Shown here: piece after piece, positions 9,420 to 19,150 of the stretch | How positions within the stretch are numbered: position 1 is the first letter of the stretch | Layout of the letters: every line of letters starts with the position of its first letter | NCBI RefSeq assembly: GCF_900111095.1 | Contig: NZ_FOGB01000011.1 | Coordinates: 62,001-126,000, forward strand | Direction: 5' to 3' | Length of the DNA: 64,000 bases | DNA from: Amphritea atlantica | GTDB taxonomy: Bacteria; Pseudomonadota; Gammaproteobacteria; Pseudomonadales; Balneatricaceae | Position numbers and translations under genes: made by a program | The notes under the pieces: generated by a model | Told to the model about the DNA's origin: nothing | Databases searched by the model: none | The model's input: the letters and a program-made list of their open reading frames with translations, nothing else

Positions 9420-10001
9420 TCAGGCGTGGCCGCTTTGTGACGTCAGCAGATCAAGGTTGATCCCCATCGTCGCGGCAGCGGCCTGAAGTCGCTCTTCAGC
9501 CGGGGTGCGGAACATTATATCTAAATTAGCCGGGCAACTTAACCATACATTATCAGACAGTTCCTGCTCCAGCTGTCCGGGTCCCCAGCCCGCATAGCCC
9601 AGCGCCACCAGAAACTGCTCGGGCCCGCTGTGTTCACTGATCGCCTGCAGAATATCCAGAGAGGTTGTCAGGGTCAGCTCATCGGTAACATCGTAACAGG
9701 ATTCCCACTGATTGGCGGTATGCCGGTGAAGAATAAAGCCCCGGTCATTCTGTACCGGACCGCCGGCGTAGATCAGATCGTTGAGGTCGCTGTTATAGCT
9801 GAACTCCAGGTGTTGCAGTAGCTGCCCCAGGTCCATCTCAATCGGACGGTTAACAACGATCCCCATCGCGCCAGATTCGTTATGCTCACAGATATAGATA
9901 ACGGTTTGGGCAAAGTTAGGGTCATCCATATGGGGCATCGATATCAGGAAATGCCCCTGAAGGCTGCCAGGGAGGTATATGGAGGGGGAGTCTGAGGTCA
10001 T
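9420..10001 (-). CDS. YqgE/AlgH family protein (UPF0301)
   Basis: A 193-residue protein of the UPF0301 family, called AlgH in Pseudomonas. Conserved features are LQGHFLISMPHMDDPNFAQTV near the N-terminus, GAMGIVVNRP, YAGGPVQNDRGFILH and LGYAGWGPGQLEQEL. The molecular function is not established. The start at 10001 is chosen because the protein then begins directly before the conserved GHFLIS region and CAGG lies about 9 bases upstream. The in-frame extension to 10106 adds 35 basic, non-conserved residues. Confidence 0.92.
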   Translation of the reverse strand: MTSDSPSIYLPGSLQGHFLISMPHMDDPNFAQTVIYICEHNESGAMGIVVNRPIEMDLGQLLQHLEFSYNSDLNDLIYAGGPVQNDRGFILHRHTANQWESCYDVTDELTLTTSLDILQAISEHSGPEQFLVALGYAGWGPGQLEQELSDNVWLSCPANLDIMFRTPAEERLQAAAATMGINLDLLTSQSGHA

Positions 10002-10080
10002 AATTATTACCTGCCCTTGTGACGCGAAATAGCGAGATACGGCACTGTATATCCTTATTTTGCGCGTAGCATTCTTACTA

Positions 10081-11031
10081 TTAGTATATCCGGCTGCTTT
10101 TCTCAAACTTCCAGGTGCGGATAATCTCCAGTACGTCGGTGTTTTTACGCATCTCTACAGGGAACTTCTGAAAGGGAGCCGCCAGCTGCACAATGCGGAC
10201 TGCGGCATCGTCGAGAATCGGGTTGCCAGAAGAGTGCAGAATGCTGATCTCCTTTACACTGCCGTCGGGCAAAACACTGACCATCATGCGCAAACTGCCA
10301 TAGAGCTGATTCTGTTGTGCCTCTTCAGGATAGTTGAGATTTCCCACCGATTCGATTTTACGCCGCCAGTTGGCCAGGTAAACCGCATCACTGTGGCTTT
10401 TGGTGGCGGCAGAGGTCAGCCGTTTTATGCGAGGCCGCTTCGCATATTCCTGCCGTTGAAACTCCAGCTGAGCTTCCAGACTGGCGATCTCAAGGCTACG
10501 GGACAGCAGTGACTGAGAGCTACCCGGAGCGGGGGGCGGGGGAGTGGACTGCTGATGTTTTTCCGGAGCGTCGGTTACCCGCTTTTCCTGCTTGGCCTGG
10601 GTAATAACAACCTCTTGTTCCGCAGCGGTGGTGTTTTGCTGGTCGGCTACCTCGGCAATGGGTGCAGGCTCTGGTGTGGTGGCCGGAGTGGGTGTGGCGG
10701 CACTATTAGTCGGCGGTGTCAGCGGTTGCCGCGGTGCGGTTTCCTGTATATCCCGATGCTGAAAATCGGCTTTCTCCCGGGTTGCCGGCAGTGCTTTCTC
10801 TTCCAGCTGGCCACTGCCCTGTTGGTCCGCCTGAGCGATAAAATCAGCCTCTTCCGGGGGCTTGTCGCTCTTAAACTGAGCCAGGGTTATCTCCAGCGTT
10901 TGCGCGGGCGGCGTCTTCGGCGCCACGGCAAAACCGATCCCCAGTATGGCCGCAGCATGCACGGCTACCGCCAGAAACAGAGTGAAGCCGAGCCGATCAG
11001 CTGCGGAAACCGCGACAGCAGCCTTACTCAT
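10081..11031 (-). CDS. TonB-family energy transducer
   Basis: A 316-residue protein with TonB architecture. It has a short cytoplasmic N-terminus, one membrane helix at about residues 13-35 (FTLFLAVAVHAAAILGIGF, with the membrane His typical of TonB), a long Pro/Ala/Gln/Glu-rich periplasmic linker at about 40-210 and a C-terminal TonB domain. That domain reads YLANWRRKIESVGNLNYPEEA, GSLRMMVSVLPDGSVKEISIL, then VLEIIRTWKFE. It would couple the proton gradient to outer-membrane receptors. No exbB/exbD pair is nearby. The place between gshB and yqgE is that of tonB3 in Pseudomonas, which is linked to twitching motility. Confidence 0.9.
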   Translation of the reverse strand: MSKAAVAVSAADRLGFTLFLAVAVHAAAILGIGFAVAPKTPPAQTLEITLAQFKSDKPPEEADFIAQADQQGSGQLEEKALPATREKADFQHRDIQETAPRQPLTPPTNSAATPTPATTPEPAPIAEVADQQNTTAAEQEVVITQAKQEKRVTDAPEKHQQSTPPPPAPGSSQSLLSRSLEIASLEAQLEFQRQEYAKRPRIKRLTSAATKSHSDAVYLANWRRKIESVGNLNYPEEAQQNQLYGSLRMMVSVLPDGSVKEISILHSSGNPILDDAAVRIVQLAAPFQKFPVEMRKNTDVLEIIRTWKFEKSSRIY

Positions 11032-11067
11032 AGTATGTTCCTGCTAGGGCTGGGAATAACATCGCGC

Positions 11068-12030
11068 TTATGCATTACCCTGATTTAGCTTTGCTTCGAT
11101 CACATCCATCAGTTGCATACCGATATCCAGACCAAACTGATTGTCCAGTTCGCGGATGCAGGTAGGGCTGGTAACGTTGACTTCGGTGAGGTAATCGCCG
11201 ATCACGTCCAGTCCGGCAAACAGGATCCCCTGGGCTTTCAGTGTCGGGCCAACCTGCGCCGCGATCCAGCGTTCCCGTTCCGTGAGTGGACGACCTTCGC
11301 CGCGGCCACCGGCCGCCAGGTTACCCCGGGTTTCACCGTTGGTGGGAATGCGGGACAGACCATAAGGCACCGGCTCTCCGTCAATCATCAGGATACGTTT
11401 ATCACCGTCGACAATCTCCGGCAGGTATTTCTGCGCCATAATGGTTTCGCTGCCGAATTTGGTCAGGGTTTCAATGATAACGCCGAGATTGACCCCCTGC
11501 TCCTGAATGCGAAAGATTGAGGCACCGCCCATACCATCCAGGGGTTTGAAAATGACATCTTTAAACTCGGCATGAAACGCGCGTAACAGGTCATCACGAC
11601 GGGTGACCAGCACCGGCGGGCAGCACTGTGGGAAGTGGGTGGCAAAGATCTTTTCGTTGTAGTCCCGCAACGCCTGAGGGCGGTTAACCATCAGGGTTTT
11701 ACCCTGTGCTGAGGCCAGCTCAAGCAGGTGCGTGGTGTAGCTGAATTCGTTATCGAAAGGCGGATCTTTGCGCATCAGCACGACATCAAGAGAACCTACT
11801 TCCTCAACCTGATATTCGCCCCGCTCGAACCACTTTTCGGGATTCATCTCGACCGTCATCGGAGCCATCTTGGCGAGGACTCTGCCATCACGCAGATAGA
11901 GATCTTTCTGCTCCATGTACCAGATCTCCCAGCCTTTACGCTGAGCTGCCCAGAGCATCGCCAGTGAGCTGTCTTTTTTGTAGCTGATGGACTCGATCGG
12001 GTCCATCACAATACCGACTTTTACTGTCAT
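11068..12030 (-). CDS. gshB: Glutathione synthetase
   Basis: Joins gamma-glutamylcysteine and glycine with ATP in the cytoplasm. The 320-residue length and ATP-grasp fold are typical. Motifs: GIVMDPIESISYKKDSSLAM at the N-terminus, MRKDPPFDNEFSYTTHLLE, FKPLDGMGGASIFR in the ATP-binding loop, RIPTNGETRGNLAAGGRGE and ENVTSPT-like VNVTSPTCIRELD near the end. It lies 36 bases upstream of the tonB-like gene on the same strand. Confidence 0.96.
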   Translation of the reverse strand: MTVKVGIVMDPIESISYKKDSSLAMLWAAQRKGWEIWYMEQKDLYLRDGRVLAKMAPMTVEMNPEKWFERGEYQVEEVGSLDVVLMRKDPPFDNEFSYTTHLLELASAQGKTLMVNRPQALRDYNEKIFATHFPQCCPPVLVTRRDDLLRAFHAEFKDVIFKPLDGMGGASIFRIQEQGVNLGVIIETLTKFGSETIMAQKYLPEIVDGDKRILMIDGEPVPYGLSRIPTNGETRGNLAAGGRGEGRPLTERERWIAAQVGPTLKAQGILFAGLDVIGDYLTEVNVTSPTCIRELDNQFGLDIGMQLMDVIEAKLNQGNA

Positions 12031-12124
12031 CGAATTGCCTTGTTAATCTTTTGATTAAGGGGATTCTACCTGCCCGGTCTGGTCATCACCAGTGTTACTG
12101 TTATAGCCCTGTCTGCGAACCTGT

Positions 12125-12853
12125 TTATCCAAGGTCCCCCCAGAGGTATTGCAGAACCGAAAGAGCCGCGACAGGTGCGGTTTCGGTGCGGAACACCCGC
12201 GGACCAAAGGCAACCGGCTTAAACCCCTTTGACAGTGCCAGCTCCACTTCAGTTTCACTCAGACCGCCCTCAGGACCGATCAGCAGGGCAACCGATGCGG
12301 GTTTGTCAAAGTTGCCCAAAGGCTGTTCGGTATGGTGGTGGAGCACCAGTTTCAGATCCGCTTCAACACTGTCCAGCCAGTCGTTCAGCGACTGTGGTTC
12401 GCTGATCTCAGGCAGGTCACAGCGCAGACTCTGTTCACAGGCGCTGATGGCAACCTGCTGCCAGTGCTGGCGACGTTTGTCCTGACGTTCACTGTTTAGT
12501 CGCACCTCACAACGTTCGGTAAACAGCGGCACCAGTTGATTCATCCCCAGTTCGGTAGCTTTCTGCACCGCGTAATCCATCCGTTCCCCGCGGGAGATCG
12601 CCTGTCCAATAGTGAGGTTCAGGGGAGATTTCCGGGCGGGCTGATCCGCGCCGGTAATCCGTGCCGTAGCATTGCGTTTAGCTACCTCTGTCAGCTCAGC
12701 GGAATACTCAAACCCATCACCATTAAAGAGGACCAGCGCGTCACCCGGACGCATTCTCAAGGCCCGGGACACATGTTGAACCACGTTGTCGCTGAGGTTG
12801 ATTTCGCTGCCCTCAGAGAGGGACTGAGGTTCGTAAAAACGGGGGATTCTCAT
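12125..12853 (-). CDS. rsmE: 16S rRNA m3U1498 methyltransferase RsmE
   Basis: A SPOUT-class methyltransferase that modifies U1498 of 16S rRNA, 243 residues. It begins MRIPRFYEPQ, followed by a PUA-like N-terminal part (HVSRALRMRPGDAL). The knotted C-terminal SAM site shows LLIGPEGGLSETEVELA and FGPRVFRTETAPVAAL. The ATG at 12853 is chosen over the in-frame TTG at 12865 since the family starts at MRIPRFY. The order metK-rsmE-gshB is compatible with a shared minus-strand unit, but a terminator lies between metK and rsmE. Confidence 0.95.
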   Translation of the reverse strand: MRIPRFYEPQSLSEGSEINLSDNVVQHVSRALRMRPGDALVLFNGDGFEYSAELTEVAKRNATARITGADQPARKSPLNLTIGQAISRGERMDYAVQKATELGMNQLVPLFTERCEVRLNSERQDKRRQHWQQVAISACEQSLRCDLPEISEPQSLNDWLDSVEADLKLVLHHHTEQPLGNFDKPASVALLIGPEGGLSETEVELALSKGFKPVAFGPRVFRTETAPVAALSVLQYLWGDLG

Positions 12854-12957
12854 TCTATCTATCAATCAGGTTTAAAGTTTAAGGCGTTATTATGCCATGG
12901 CATAACGGGATCGGTTAGCGGGATCGTCAGACAATCAGGTTAAGGTTTGCTGAGACA

Positions 12958-12992
12958 ATAAAAAAGGCCGGATGCGAATCCGGCCTTTTTTG
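12958..12992. terminator. Terminator downstream of metK
   Basis: A stem of 8 bp (ggccggat / atccggcc, loop gcga) at 12966-12985 is flanked by A6 on the left and T6 on the right. It ends metK transcription on the minus strand and can also act in the other direction. Confidence 0.9.
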
Positions 12993-13014
12993 TATCTGTG
13001 TTCCTGAACGCGGC

Positions 13015-14205
13015 TTACAGGCCTGCGGCAGCCCGCAGTTCGTCAGCCTTATCGGTTTTTTCCCAGCTGTAGGCGGTAAAGGTATCGTTACCGACGGTCA
13101 TCTCAAATGGGTTTTTACCGAAGTGGCCGTAGGCGGCTGTTGGGCGATACATCGGGTGCAGCAGGTCCAGCATCCGGGTAATCGCATGTGGGCGCAGGTC
13201 GAAGTGGTTGTGCACCAGCTCGATGATCATCGCGTCAGAGACCTTGCCGGTACCAAACGTATTGATCGAAACCGAGGTTGGCTCCGCTACACCGATAGCA
13301 TAAGACACCTGGATTTCACACTTATCGGCCAGGCCGGCAGCTACGATGTTTTTCGCTACATAACGGCCCGCATAAGCGGCAGAACGGTCCACCTTGGATG
13401 GATCTTTACCGGAGAACGCACCGCCACCGTGACGGGCCATGCCGCCGTAGGTATCCACGATAATCTTCCGGCCGGTCAGACCACAGTCACCGACAGGCCC
13501 GCCGATAACGAAGTTGCCGGTTGGGTTGATGTGGAACTTGGTGCTCTTGTCGATCCACTCTGCAGGCAGGGTGTGCTTGATTATCAGCTCCATCACCGCT
13601 TCTTGAAGGTCCGCCATGGAGACTTCCGGGTTATGCTGAGTCGACAGAACCACCGCATCGATACCCACTGGCTGGCCGTTTTCATAACGGAAGGTGACCT
13701 GGCTCTTGGCATCTGGACGCAGCCATGGCAACAGACCGGACTTACGCGCTTCCGCCTGACGCTCAACCAGACGGTGGGCGTAGCAGATCGGCGCAGGCAT
13801 CAGTACGTCGGTTTCATTGCTGGCATAACCAAACATCAGCCCCTGGTCTCCGGCGCCCTGATCTTCAGGCTTCGCGCGGTCAACCCCCTGATTGATGTCA
13901 GGCGACTGCTTGCCGATGATGTTCAGTACACCACAGGTGGCACCGTCATAACCGACGTCAGAAGAGGTGTAGCCGATATCACAGATAACGCCACGAACCA
14001 GCGCTTCCAGATCGACCCATGCAGAGGTAGTGATCTCGCCGGAAACAATCGCGACACCGGTTTTAACCATGGTTTCACAGGCTACACGGGCGTATTTGTC
14101 TTCAGCAATAATTGCATCAAGAACCGCATCAGAGATCTGATCGGCGATCTTATCAGGATGGCCTTCGGAGACTGACTCCGAAGTAAACAGGCTGTATTCG
14201 CTCAT
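13015..14205 (-). CDS. metK: S-adenosylmethionine synthase
   Basis: Makes S-adenosylmethionine from methionine and ATP in the cytoplasm. It is 396 residues long, as usual. Motifs: [20 protein letters not shown] at the N-terminus, [18 protein letters not shown]-like [20 protein letters not shown], and [11 protein letters not shown]. It is divergent from tkt. A long open frame on the opposite strand is a shadow of its biased codon use. I see no recognisable SAM riboswitch in its leader. Confidence 0.97.
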   Translation of the reverse strand: MSEYSLFTSESVSEGHPDKIADQISDAVLDAIIAEDKYARVACETMVKTGVAIVSGEITTSAWVDLEALVRGVICDIGYTSSDVGYDGATCGVLNIIGKQSPDINQGVDRAKPEDQGAGDQGLMFGYASNETDVLMPAPICYAHRLVERQAEARKSGLLPWLRPDAKSQVTFRYENGQPVGIDAVVLSTQHNPEVSMADLQEAVMELIIKHTLPAEWIDKSTKFHINPTGNFVIGGPVGDCGLTGRKIIVDTYGGMARHGGGAFSGKDPSKVDRSAAYAGRYVAKNIVAAGLADKCEIQVSYAIGVAEPTSVSINTFGTGKVSDAMIIELVHNHFDLRPHAITRMLDLLHPMYRPTAAYGHFGKNPFEMTVGNDTFTAYSWEKTDKADELRAAAGL

Positions 14206-14532
14206 TACGCGTCTTCAATCCTAGGTAAGGGAGATAAATATGGTATCGGACCGTCGGCCCGGGTATAAGAATGTCAGTTATTTTAATCGTCTTGCGCCCT
14301 GATTGCATGGGCGGTATTCCGGTTTTGGATGATTTTTTTACTTTTTTAGATGAAAACCACTCATTTTCATTAAATTTATCTGAAATAGGTTTGAAGCTGG
14401 GGGGCGGTTACGAGAAAATAGCCGCCTATTTTTTTATCGGTGCCGGTCTTCGTTATCTTCACAAGAGATAACACAGCCGCCGCAAACACTTTTTAATCTC
14501 AACTTGGGCTTGTTCGGCCCTGGAGTGAATGA
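14206..14532. promoter_or_regulatory. Divergent metK/tkt intergenic region
   Basis: A 327-base gap between divergent genes. It is AT-rich in its centre, with two T-runs around 14333-14349. A small hairpin (cgccc / gggcg) lies at 14295-14313. A terminator-like hairpin on the plus strand (listed separately) lies 92 bases before tkt. The tkt ribosome binding site is ctggag, 7 bases before the ATG. No protein-like small frame is evident. The arrangement would suit a leader attenuator for tkt or a small RNA ending at the hairpin. Confidence 0.4.
14403..14441 (+). terminator. Terminator-like hairpin in the tkt leader
   Basis: An 8-bp stem with one G-U pair (ggcggtta / tagccgcc, loop cgagaaaa) at 14403-14426 is followed by tatttttttat. 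This is a credible Rho-independent terminator on the plus strand, but no gene precedes it. It may end a small RNA or act as an attenuator upstream of tkt. Confidence 0.5.
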
Positions 14533-16527
14533 ATGTCCTCGCGTAGAGAACTTGCCAATGCAATTCGTGCCCTCAGTATGGATGCTGTCCAAAAGGCTAA
14601 ATCCGGTCACCCTGGTGCACCGATGGGTATGGCGGATATCGCTGAAGTATTATGGAATGATTTTCTGAAACATAATCCGGCGAATCCACATTGGCTTGAT
14701 CGCGACCGTTTCGTGCTGTCGAACGGCCATGGTTCAATGCTGATCTACAGTCTGCTGCACCTGACCGGTTATGATCTTTCCATCGATGATCTGAAAAACT
14801 TCCGTCAGCTGCACTCCAAAACCGCCGGTCACCCGGAATACGGTTATGCGCCGGGTGTTGAAACCACCACCGGCCCACTGGGTCAGGGGATCACAAACGC
14901 GGTCGGCTTTGCCATCGCTGAGAAATCCCTGGCAGCGCAGTTTAACCGCGAAGGTCATGAGATTATTGATCACCACACCTATGCCTTTCTGGGCGATGGC
15001 TGCCTGATGGAGGGTATCTCCCACGAAGCCTGCTCTCTGGCGGGCACCCTGGGACTGGGCAAGTTGATCGCATTCTACGACGATAACGGCATCTCAATCG
15101 ACGGTGAAGTCGAGGGCTGGTTTACCGACGATACTCCTAAACGCTTTGAAGCCTACGGTTGGCAGGTGATTCCGGCCGTAGATGGTCACGACGCTGAGCA
15201 GATTAAAGCGGCCATCGAAGCGGCGCAGGACAATGAAGATCAGCCAACCCTGATCTGCTGCAAAACCATTATCGGTTTTGGTTCGCCTAATAAACAGGGT
15301 AAAGAGGATTGCCACGGCGCACCTCTGGGCGACGAAGAGATTGCACTGGCCCGCAAACAGCTGGGCTGGGAACATGAAGCCTTCGTTATCCCTGAAGATA
15401 TCGCTGCCCAGTGGAATGCGCTGGAGTCCGGTGCGGTGCTGGAAAGTGAGTGGGAAGAGCGTTTTGCCGAATACAGCAAAGCTTACCCTGCTGAAGCCCG
15501 TGAGCTGATCCGCCGTTATAGCGGTGAGCTGCCAACGGACTTCTCCGATAAAGCTGATGCTTACATCAAAGAGCTGCAGGATAAAGGCGAAACCATCGCT
15601 TCCCGTAAAGCCTCTCAGAATGCCCTGAACGCCTATGGCCCGCTGCTGCCTGAACTGATGGGTGGCTCTGCTGACCTGGCCGGTTCTAACCTGACGCTAT
15701 GGTCAGGCTGCAAGGGCGTGACGAAAGATGATGCGTCCGGCAACTACCTGTTCTACGGTGTGCGTGAGTTTGGTATGTCCGCCATCATGAATGGTATCGC
15801 TCTGCATGGTGGCTTTGTGCCCTACGGTGCGACCTTCCTGGTGTTTATGGAATATGCCCGTAACGCACTGCGGATGGCGGCACTGATGAAGCTGCGTGCG
15901 ATCCATGTTTACACCCACGATTCTATCGGTCTGGGTGAAGATGGCCCGACCCATCAACCGATTGAGCAGATCGCTAACCTGCGTCATACGCCGAACATGA
16001 GCTGCTGGCGTCCGGCGGATGCGGTTGAATCTGCTGTCGCATGGAAGTCTGCACTGGAGCGTGCCGATGGCCCGACCGCGATGATCTTCTCCCGTCAGAA
16101 CCTGCCACACCAGGCGCGTACCGATGAGCAGCTGGCGAATATCGCCCGCGGTGGATACATTCTGCGTGATACAGCAGGCACTCCGGATGCCATCCTTATC
16201 GCTACCGGATCTGAAGTGGGTCTGGCAATGGATTCTGCGGCAGCGCTTGAGGCGGAAGGTAAGCAGGTACGTGTGGTGTCTATGCCATCCACTGATCTGT
16301 TTGATAAGCAGGATGCTGAATACCGTGAAGCGGTGCTGCCGTCTGCTGTGACTGCCCGGGTTGCTGTTGAAGCGGCGCAGGCTGATTTCTGGTACAAGTA
16401 TGTTGGTCTGAACGGTGCTATTGTGGGGATGACTACCTTTGGTGAGTCTGCGCCAGCAGGGGATCTGTTCAAACTGTTCGGCTTTACGGTCGAAAACGTA
16501 GTTGAAAAAGTGAAGTCTGTTCTCTGA
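14533..16527 (+). CDS. tkt: Transketolase
   Basis: Thiamine-diphosphate enzyme of the non-oxidative pentose phosphate pathway, moving two-carbon units between sugar phosphates. The 664-residue length is usual. Motifs: [19 protein letters not shown] at the N-terminus, [19 protein letters not shown], the TPP site [15 protein letters not shown] with a downstream DDNGISIDG, and the C-terminal RLAV-equivalent region. Other segments are [17 protein letters not shown] and FSRQNLP. It leads the carbon-metabolism group tkt-epd-pgk-fba, but terminators separate the members. Confidence 0.97.
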   Translation: MSSRRELANAIRALSMDAVQKAKSGHPGAPMGMADIAEVLWNDFLKHNPANPHWLDRDRFVLSNGHGSMLIYSLLHLTGYDLSIDDLKNFRQLHSKTAGHPEYGYAPGVETTTGPLGQGITNAVGFAIAEKSLAAQFNREGHEIIDHHTYAFLGDGCLMEGISHEACSLAGTLGLGKLIAFYDDNGISIDGEVEGWFTDDTPKRFEAYGWQVIPAVDGHDAEQIKAAIEAAQDNEDQPTLICCKTIIGFGSPNKQGKEDCHGAPLGDEEIALARKQLGWEHEAFVIPEDIAAQWNALESGAVLESEWEERFAEYSKAYPAEARELIRRYSGELPTDFSDKADAYIKELQDKGETIASRKASQNALNAYGPLLPELMGGSADLAGSNLTLWSGCKGVTKDDASGNYLFYGVREFGMSAIMNGIALHGGFVPYGATFLVFMEYARNALRMAALMKLRAIHVYTHDSIGLGEDGPTHQPIEQIANLRHTPNMSCWRPADAVESAVAWKSALERADGPTAMIFSRQNLPHQARTDEQLANIARGGYILRDTAGTPDAILIATGSEVGLAMDSAAALEAEGKQVRVVSMPSTDLFDKQDAEYREAVLPSAVTARVAVEAAQADFWYKYVGLNGAIVGMTTFGESAPAGDLFKLFGFTVENVVEKVKSVL

Positions 16528-16539
16528 GTGCAGGCTAAG

Positions 16540-16572
16540 AAAAAAGGCCAGCTGATTCAGTTGGCTTTTTTG
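16540..16572 (+). terminator. Terminator after tkt
   Basis: A 7-bp stem (gccagct / agttggc, one G-U pair, loop gattc) at 16547-16565 is preceded by A6 and followed by T6. It lies only 15 bases before the epd start, so the epd ribosome binding site is close to its downstream edge. Some read-through into epd is likely, or epd relies on another promoter. Confidence 0.85.
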
Positions 16573-16586
16573 TTTAACGAGGTGGT

Positions 16587-17609
16587 ATGGCGTACCGGGT
16601 TGCAATAAATGGTTATGGCCGCATCGGACAAAGTGTCCTGCGAGCTATCTATGAGTGTGGCTACCGCGAACAGCTGCAGGTGGTGGCGATCAATGAGCTG
16701 TCTGACATTGAGACGGTCACCTATCTGACCCGCTATGACACCACCCATGGGCGCTTTCCGCTGCCTGTGTCGCATAATGGAACTGAGTTGCTGATCAATG
16801 GCGACAGGATCCGGGTGCTTAACGAAGCCTCCCCTTCTGCGATGCCCTGGCAAACGCTGGATATTGATCTGGTGCTGGAGTGTTCCGGTTCATTCAGTGA
16901 CCGCCCGACCGCCCAACAGCATCTTGACAGTGGCGCCAGAAAACTCCTTTTCTCCCAACCTGCCGGCAGTGATGTTGATGCCACGGTTATCTATGGATTT
17001 AATCAGCAGTTGCTGGCCGCAGAGCAGACCATTGTTGCCGCTGGGTCCTGCTCGACCAACTGCATTGTGCCGATTCTGGATCTGTTACACCGGGAGTTGG
17101 GAATTATCAGCGGCTTAACCACCACCATTCACTCGGCCATGAATGATCAGCCGGTGATCGACAGCTATCATCAGACCGATCTGCGGCTCACCCGCAGTGC
17201 TATGCAGTCTATTATCCCGGTGAATACCGGGCTGCATCGCGGTATCGACCGTTTATTGCCTGAACTGGCGGGCCGCTTTGAGTCGCTGCATGTGCGGGTG
17301 CCTACCATTAACGTATCTCTGCTGGATATCTCTCTGAATGTCTCAGAGGAGACCAGTGCAGTGCATGTTAATCAGATCATCCGTCGTGCAGCGGAAGGTC
17401 CGTTAAAAGGACTTTTAGGTTATACCGAAGAAGCACACGCTTCGGTAGACTTCAATCGGGATTCCCGTTCCGGCGTTGTCGATGGTACTCAGACCCGTGT
17501 CAGTGGCGGCAAGATGATAAAGCTGATGTGTTGGTTTGATAATGAGTGGGGCTTTGCCAACCGGATGCTGGATGTTGCTCAGGCATGGCTTAACTGCCGG
17601 TCTGACTAA
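16587..17609 (+). CDS. epd: Erythrose-4-phosphate dehydrogenase (GAPDH family)
   Basis: A 340-residue GAPDH-fold dehydrogenase. Epd oxidises erythrose 4-phosphate towards pyridoxal phosphate synthesis. The N-terminal NAD site reads AINGYGRIGQSVLRA, the catalytic Cys lies in AAGSCSTNCIVPIL (GAPDH has SNASCTTNC), the catalytic His in TTTIHSAMNDQPVID, and WFDNEWGFANRM is near the end. HSAMNDQPVID and the position between tkt and pgk favour Epd over glycolytic GAPDH. The ribosome binding site is gaggtgg. It precedes pgk by about 76 bases. Confidence 0.88.
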   Translation: MAYRVAINGYGRIGQSVLRAIYECGYREQLQVVAINELSDIETVTYLTRYDTTHGRFPLPVSHNGTELLINGDRIRVLNEASPSAMPWQTLDIDLVLECSGSFSDRPTAQQHLDSGARKLLFSQPAGSDVDATVIYGFNQQLLAAEQTIVAAGSCSTNCIVPILDLLHRELGIISGLTTTIHSAMNDQPVIDSYHQTDLRLTRSAMQSIIPVNTGLHRGIDRLLPELAGRFESLHVRVPTINVSLLDISLNVSEETSAVHVNQIIRRAAEGPLKGLLGYTEEAHASVDFNRDSRSGVVDGTQTRVSGGKMIKLMCWFDNEWGFANRMLDVAQAWLNCRSD

Positions 17610-17685
17610 TAGAGCTGACGTAATTTTAAGGTATGGTCTGCGAAGACGGTACTCTACTTTTTTAGATTAGAAAGCAGGAAATATT

Positions 17686-18846
17686 ATGAGCGTATTGAAA
17701 ATGACCGAACTGGATCTCAAGGGCAAACGCGTCCTGATCCGTGAAGACCTCAATGTGCCGGTCAGGGATGGCAAGGTCACCAGCGATGCCCGTATTCGTG
17801 CATCACTGCCAACCATTAAGCACGCTCTGGAAGCAGGTGCTAAGGTGATGCTGATGTCTCACCTGGGCCGCCCAACTGAGGGTGAATATGATGCAGCCAG
17901 CTCACTGGCACCGGTGGCTGCCCATCTGGCAGGCCTGCTGGGACGTGAAGTTCCGCTGATCAGCGACTGGCTGGCGGGGGGCTTTGATGTCGCTGAAGGC
18001 GGTGTCGTACTGCTGGAAAACGTGCGCTTCAATGTTGGTGAGAAGAAAGATGATGAGGCGTTGTCTAAGCAGATGGCAGCCCTTTGCGATATCTATGTAA
18101 TGGATGCGTTTGGTACCGCGCACCGCGCTCAGGCGTCGACTCATGGTGTGGCTAAGTTTGCACCGGTTGCCTGTGCCGGCCCTCTGCTGGCCGGTGAGCT
18201 GGACGCGCTGGAAAAGGCGCTGGATAAGCCGGCCCGGCCAATGGCGGCGATTGTCGGTGGCTCTAAAGTGTCAACCAAACTGACGGTACTGGAATCGTTA
18301 TCTGATAAGGTTGATCAACTGATTGTGGGGGGCGGTATTGCCAATACCTTCCTGGCTGCTGCGGGTAAGCCGGTCGGTAAGTCCCTGTGCGAACATGATC
18401 TGATTCCTACCGCAAAAGCGCTGATGGATAAGGTGAATATTCCCCTGCCGGTAGATGTTGTGGTTGCAACTGAGTTTGCTGAAACCGCTGCTGCGACCGT
18501 TAAGCTGGTCGATGAAGTTGCTGAAGATGATATGATTCTGGATATCGGTCCGCAGTCTGCTGCGAACCTGGCCGCGCTGCTGAAAGAAGCCGGTACTATT
18601 ATCTGGAACGGTCCGGTCGGTGTGTTTGAGTTTGATCAGTTTGGTGAAGGCACTAAAGCACTGTCGCTGGCGATTGCTGAGAACAAAGGTTTCTCGATTG
18701 CGGGTGGCGGTGACACCCTGGCGGCGGTGGATAAGTACGGTATCGCTGATCAGGTGTCTTACATCTCGACCGGCGGTGGGGCTTTCCTGGAGTTTGTGGA
18801 AGGCAAGGTGTTGCCCGCGGTAGCGATGCTTGAATCCCGGGCATAA
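17686..18846 (+). CDS. pgk: Phosphoglycerate kinase
   Basis: Glycolytic and gluconeogenic kinase that transfers phosphate between 1,3-bisphosphoglycerate and ADP. The 386-residue length is normal for bacteria. Motifs: [58 protein letters not shown] and the nucleotide-site [12 protein letters not shown]. The ribosome binding site agcagga lies before the ATG. It ends 304 bases before fba. Confidence 0.97.
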   Translation: MSVLKMTELDLKGKRVLIREDLNVPVRDGKVTSDARIRASLPTIKHALEAGAKVMLMSHLGRPTEGEYDAASSLAPVAAHLAGLLGREVPLISDWLAGGFDVAEGGVVLLENVRFNVGEKKDDEALSKQMAALCDIYVMDAFGTAHRAQASTHGVAKFAPVACAGPLLAGELDALEKALDKPARPMAAIVGGSKVSTKLTVLESLSDKVDQLIVGGGIANTFLAAAGKPVGKSLCEHDLIPTAKALMDKVNIPLPVDVVVATEFAETAAATVKLVDEVAEDDMILDIGPQSAANLAALLKEAGTIIWNGPVGVFEFDQFGEGTKALSLAIAENKGFSIAGGGDTLAAVDKYGIADQVSYISTGGGAFLEFVEGKVLPAVAMLESRA

Positions 18847-19150
18847 TTAAAGCTATTGCGCTTGAAACTGCTTTGTTAAAAGTTGCCGAGAAATGCTCAT
18901 TTACAACTGTAAACTCCGCTTTCTCGTCAGCTTTTGCCACGCACTTTCTGCGCTCATAACGCTTTAAGCTTATATAATAGAGCTTAATAGTAGAGCTTAA
19001 TAATGGCGCTAAAATGGCTGTGCAAACACTGATTTTCAGTGCACTTCCAGCTTTAATATTTGCAATATAAAGTAGAGCAGCTGATCTATTCAGCTGCTTA
19101 CGTTAGAATTTACAGCCGCAACCCGGCTTAATTTTTTAAAAGGTGAAGAT
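18847..19150. other. Structured pgk-fba intergenic region
   Basis: This 304-base gap has no gene but several structures. At 18887-18926 there is a long interrupted hairpin: outer cgagaaa / tttctcg and inner tttaca / tgtaaa. At 18978-19003 a 13-base sequence (tagagcttaatag) is repeated head to tail. At 19026-19041 there is a small cactga / tcagtg hairpin. At 19076-19098 there is a perfect 9-bp hairpin (agcagctga / tcagctgct). None carries a T-run. A TATAAT lies at 18973-18978 without a clear -35 box. The fba ribosome binding site is aaggtgaag. Confidence 0.55.

Noticed and set aside
13123-14175. 350-codon plus-strand frame opposite metK
   Set aside because: It lies wholly antisense to a strongly conserved gene and its translation has no family features; it is a by-product of codon bias. 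The same holds for similar long antisense frames opposite tkt, fba, gcvT and the methyltransferase at 54927.
14206-14300. SAM riboswitch in the metK leader
   Set aside because: No conserved core of any SAM riboswitch class could be recognised; only a short G-U containing hairpin is present.
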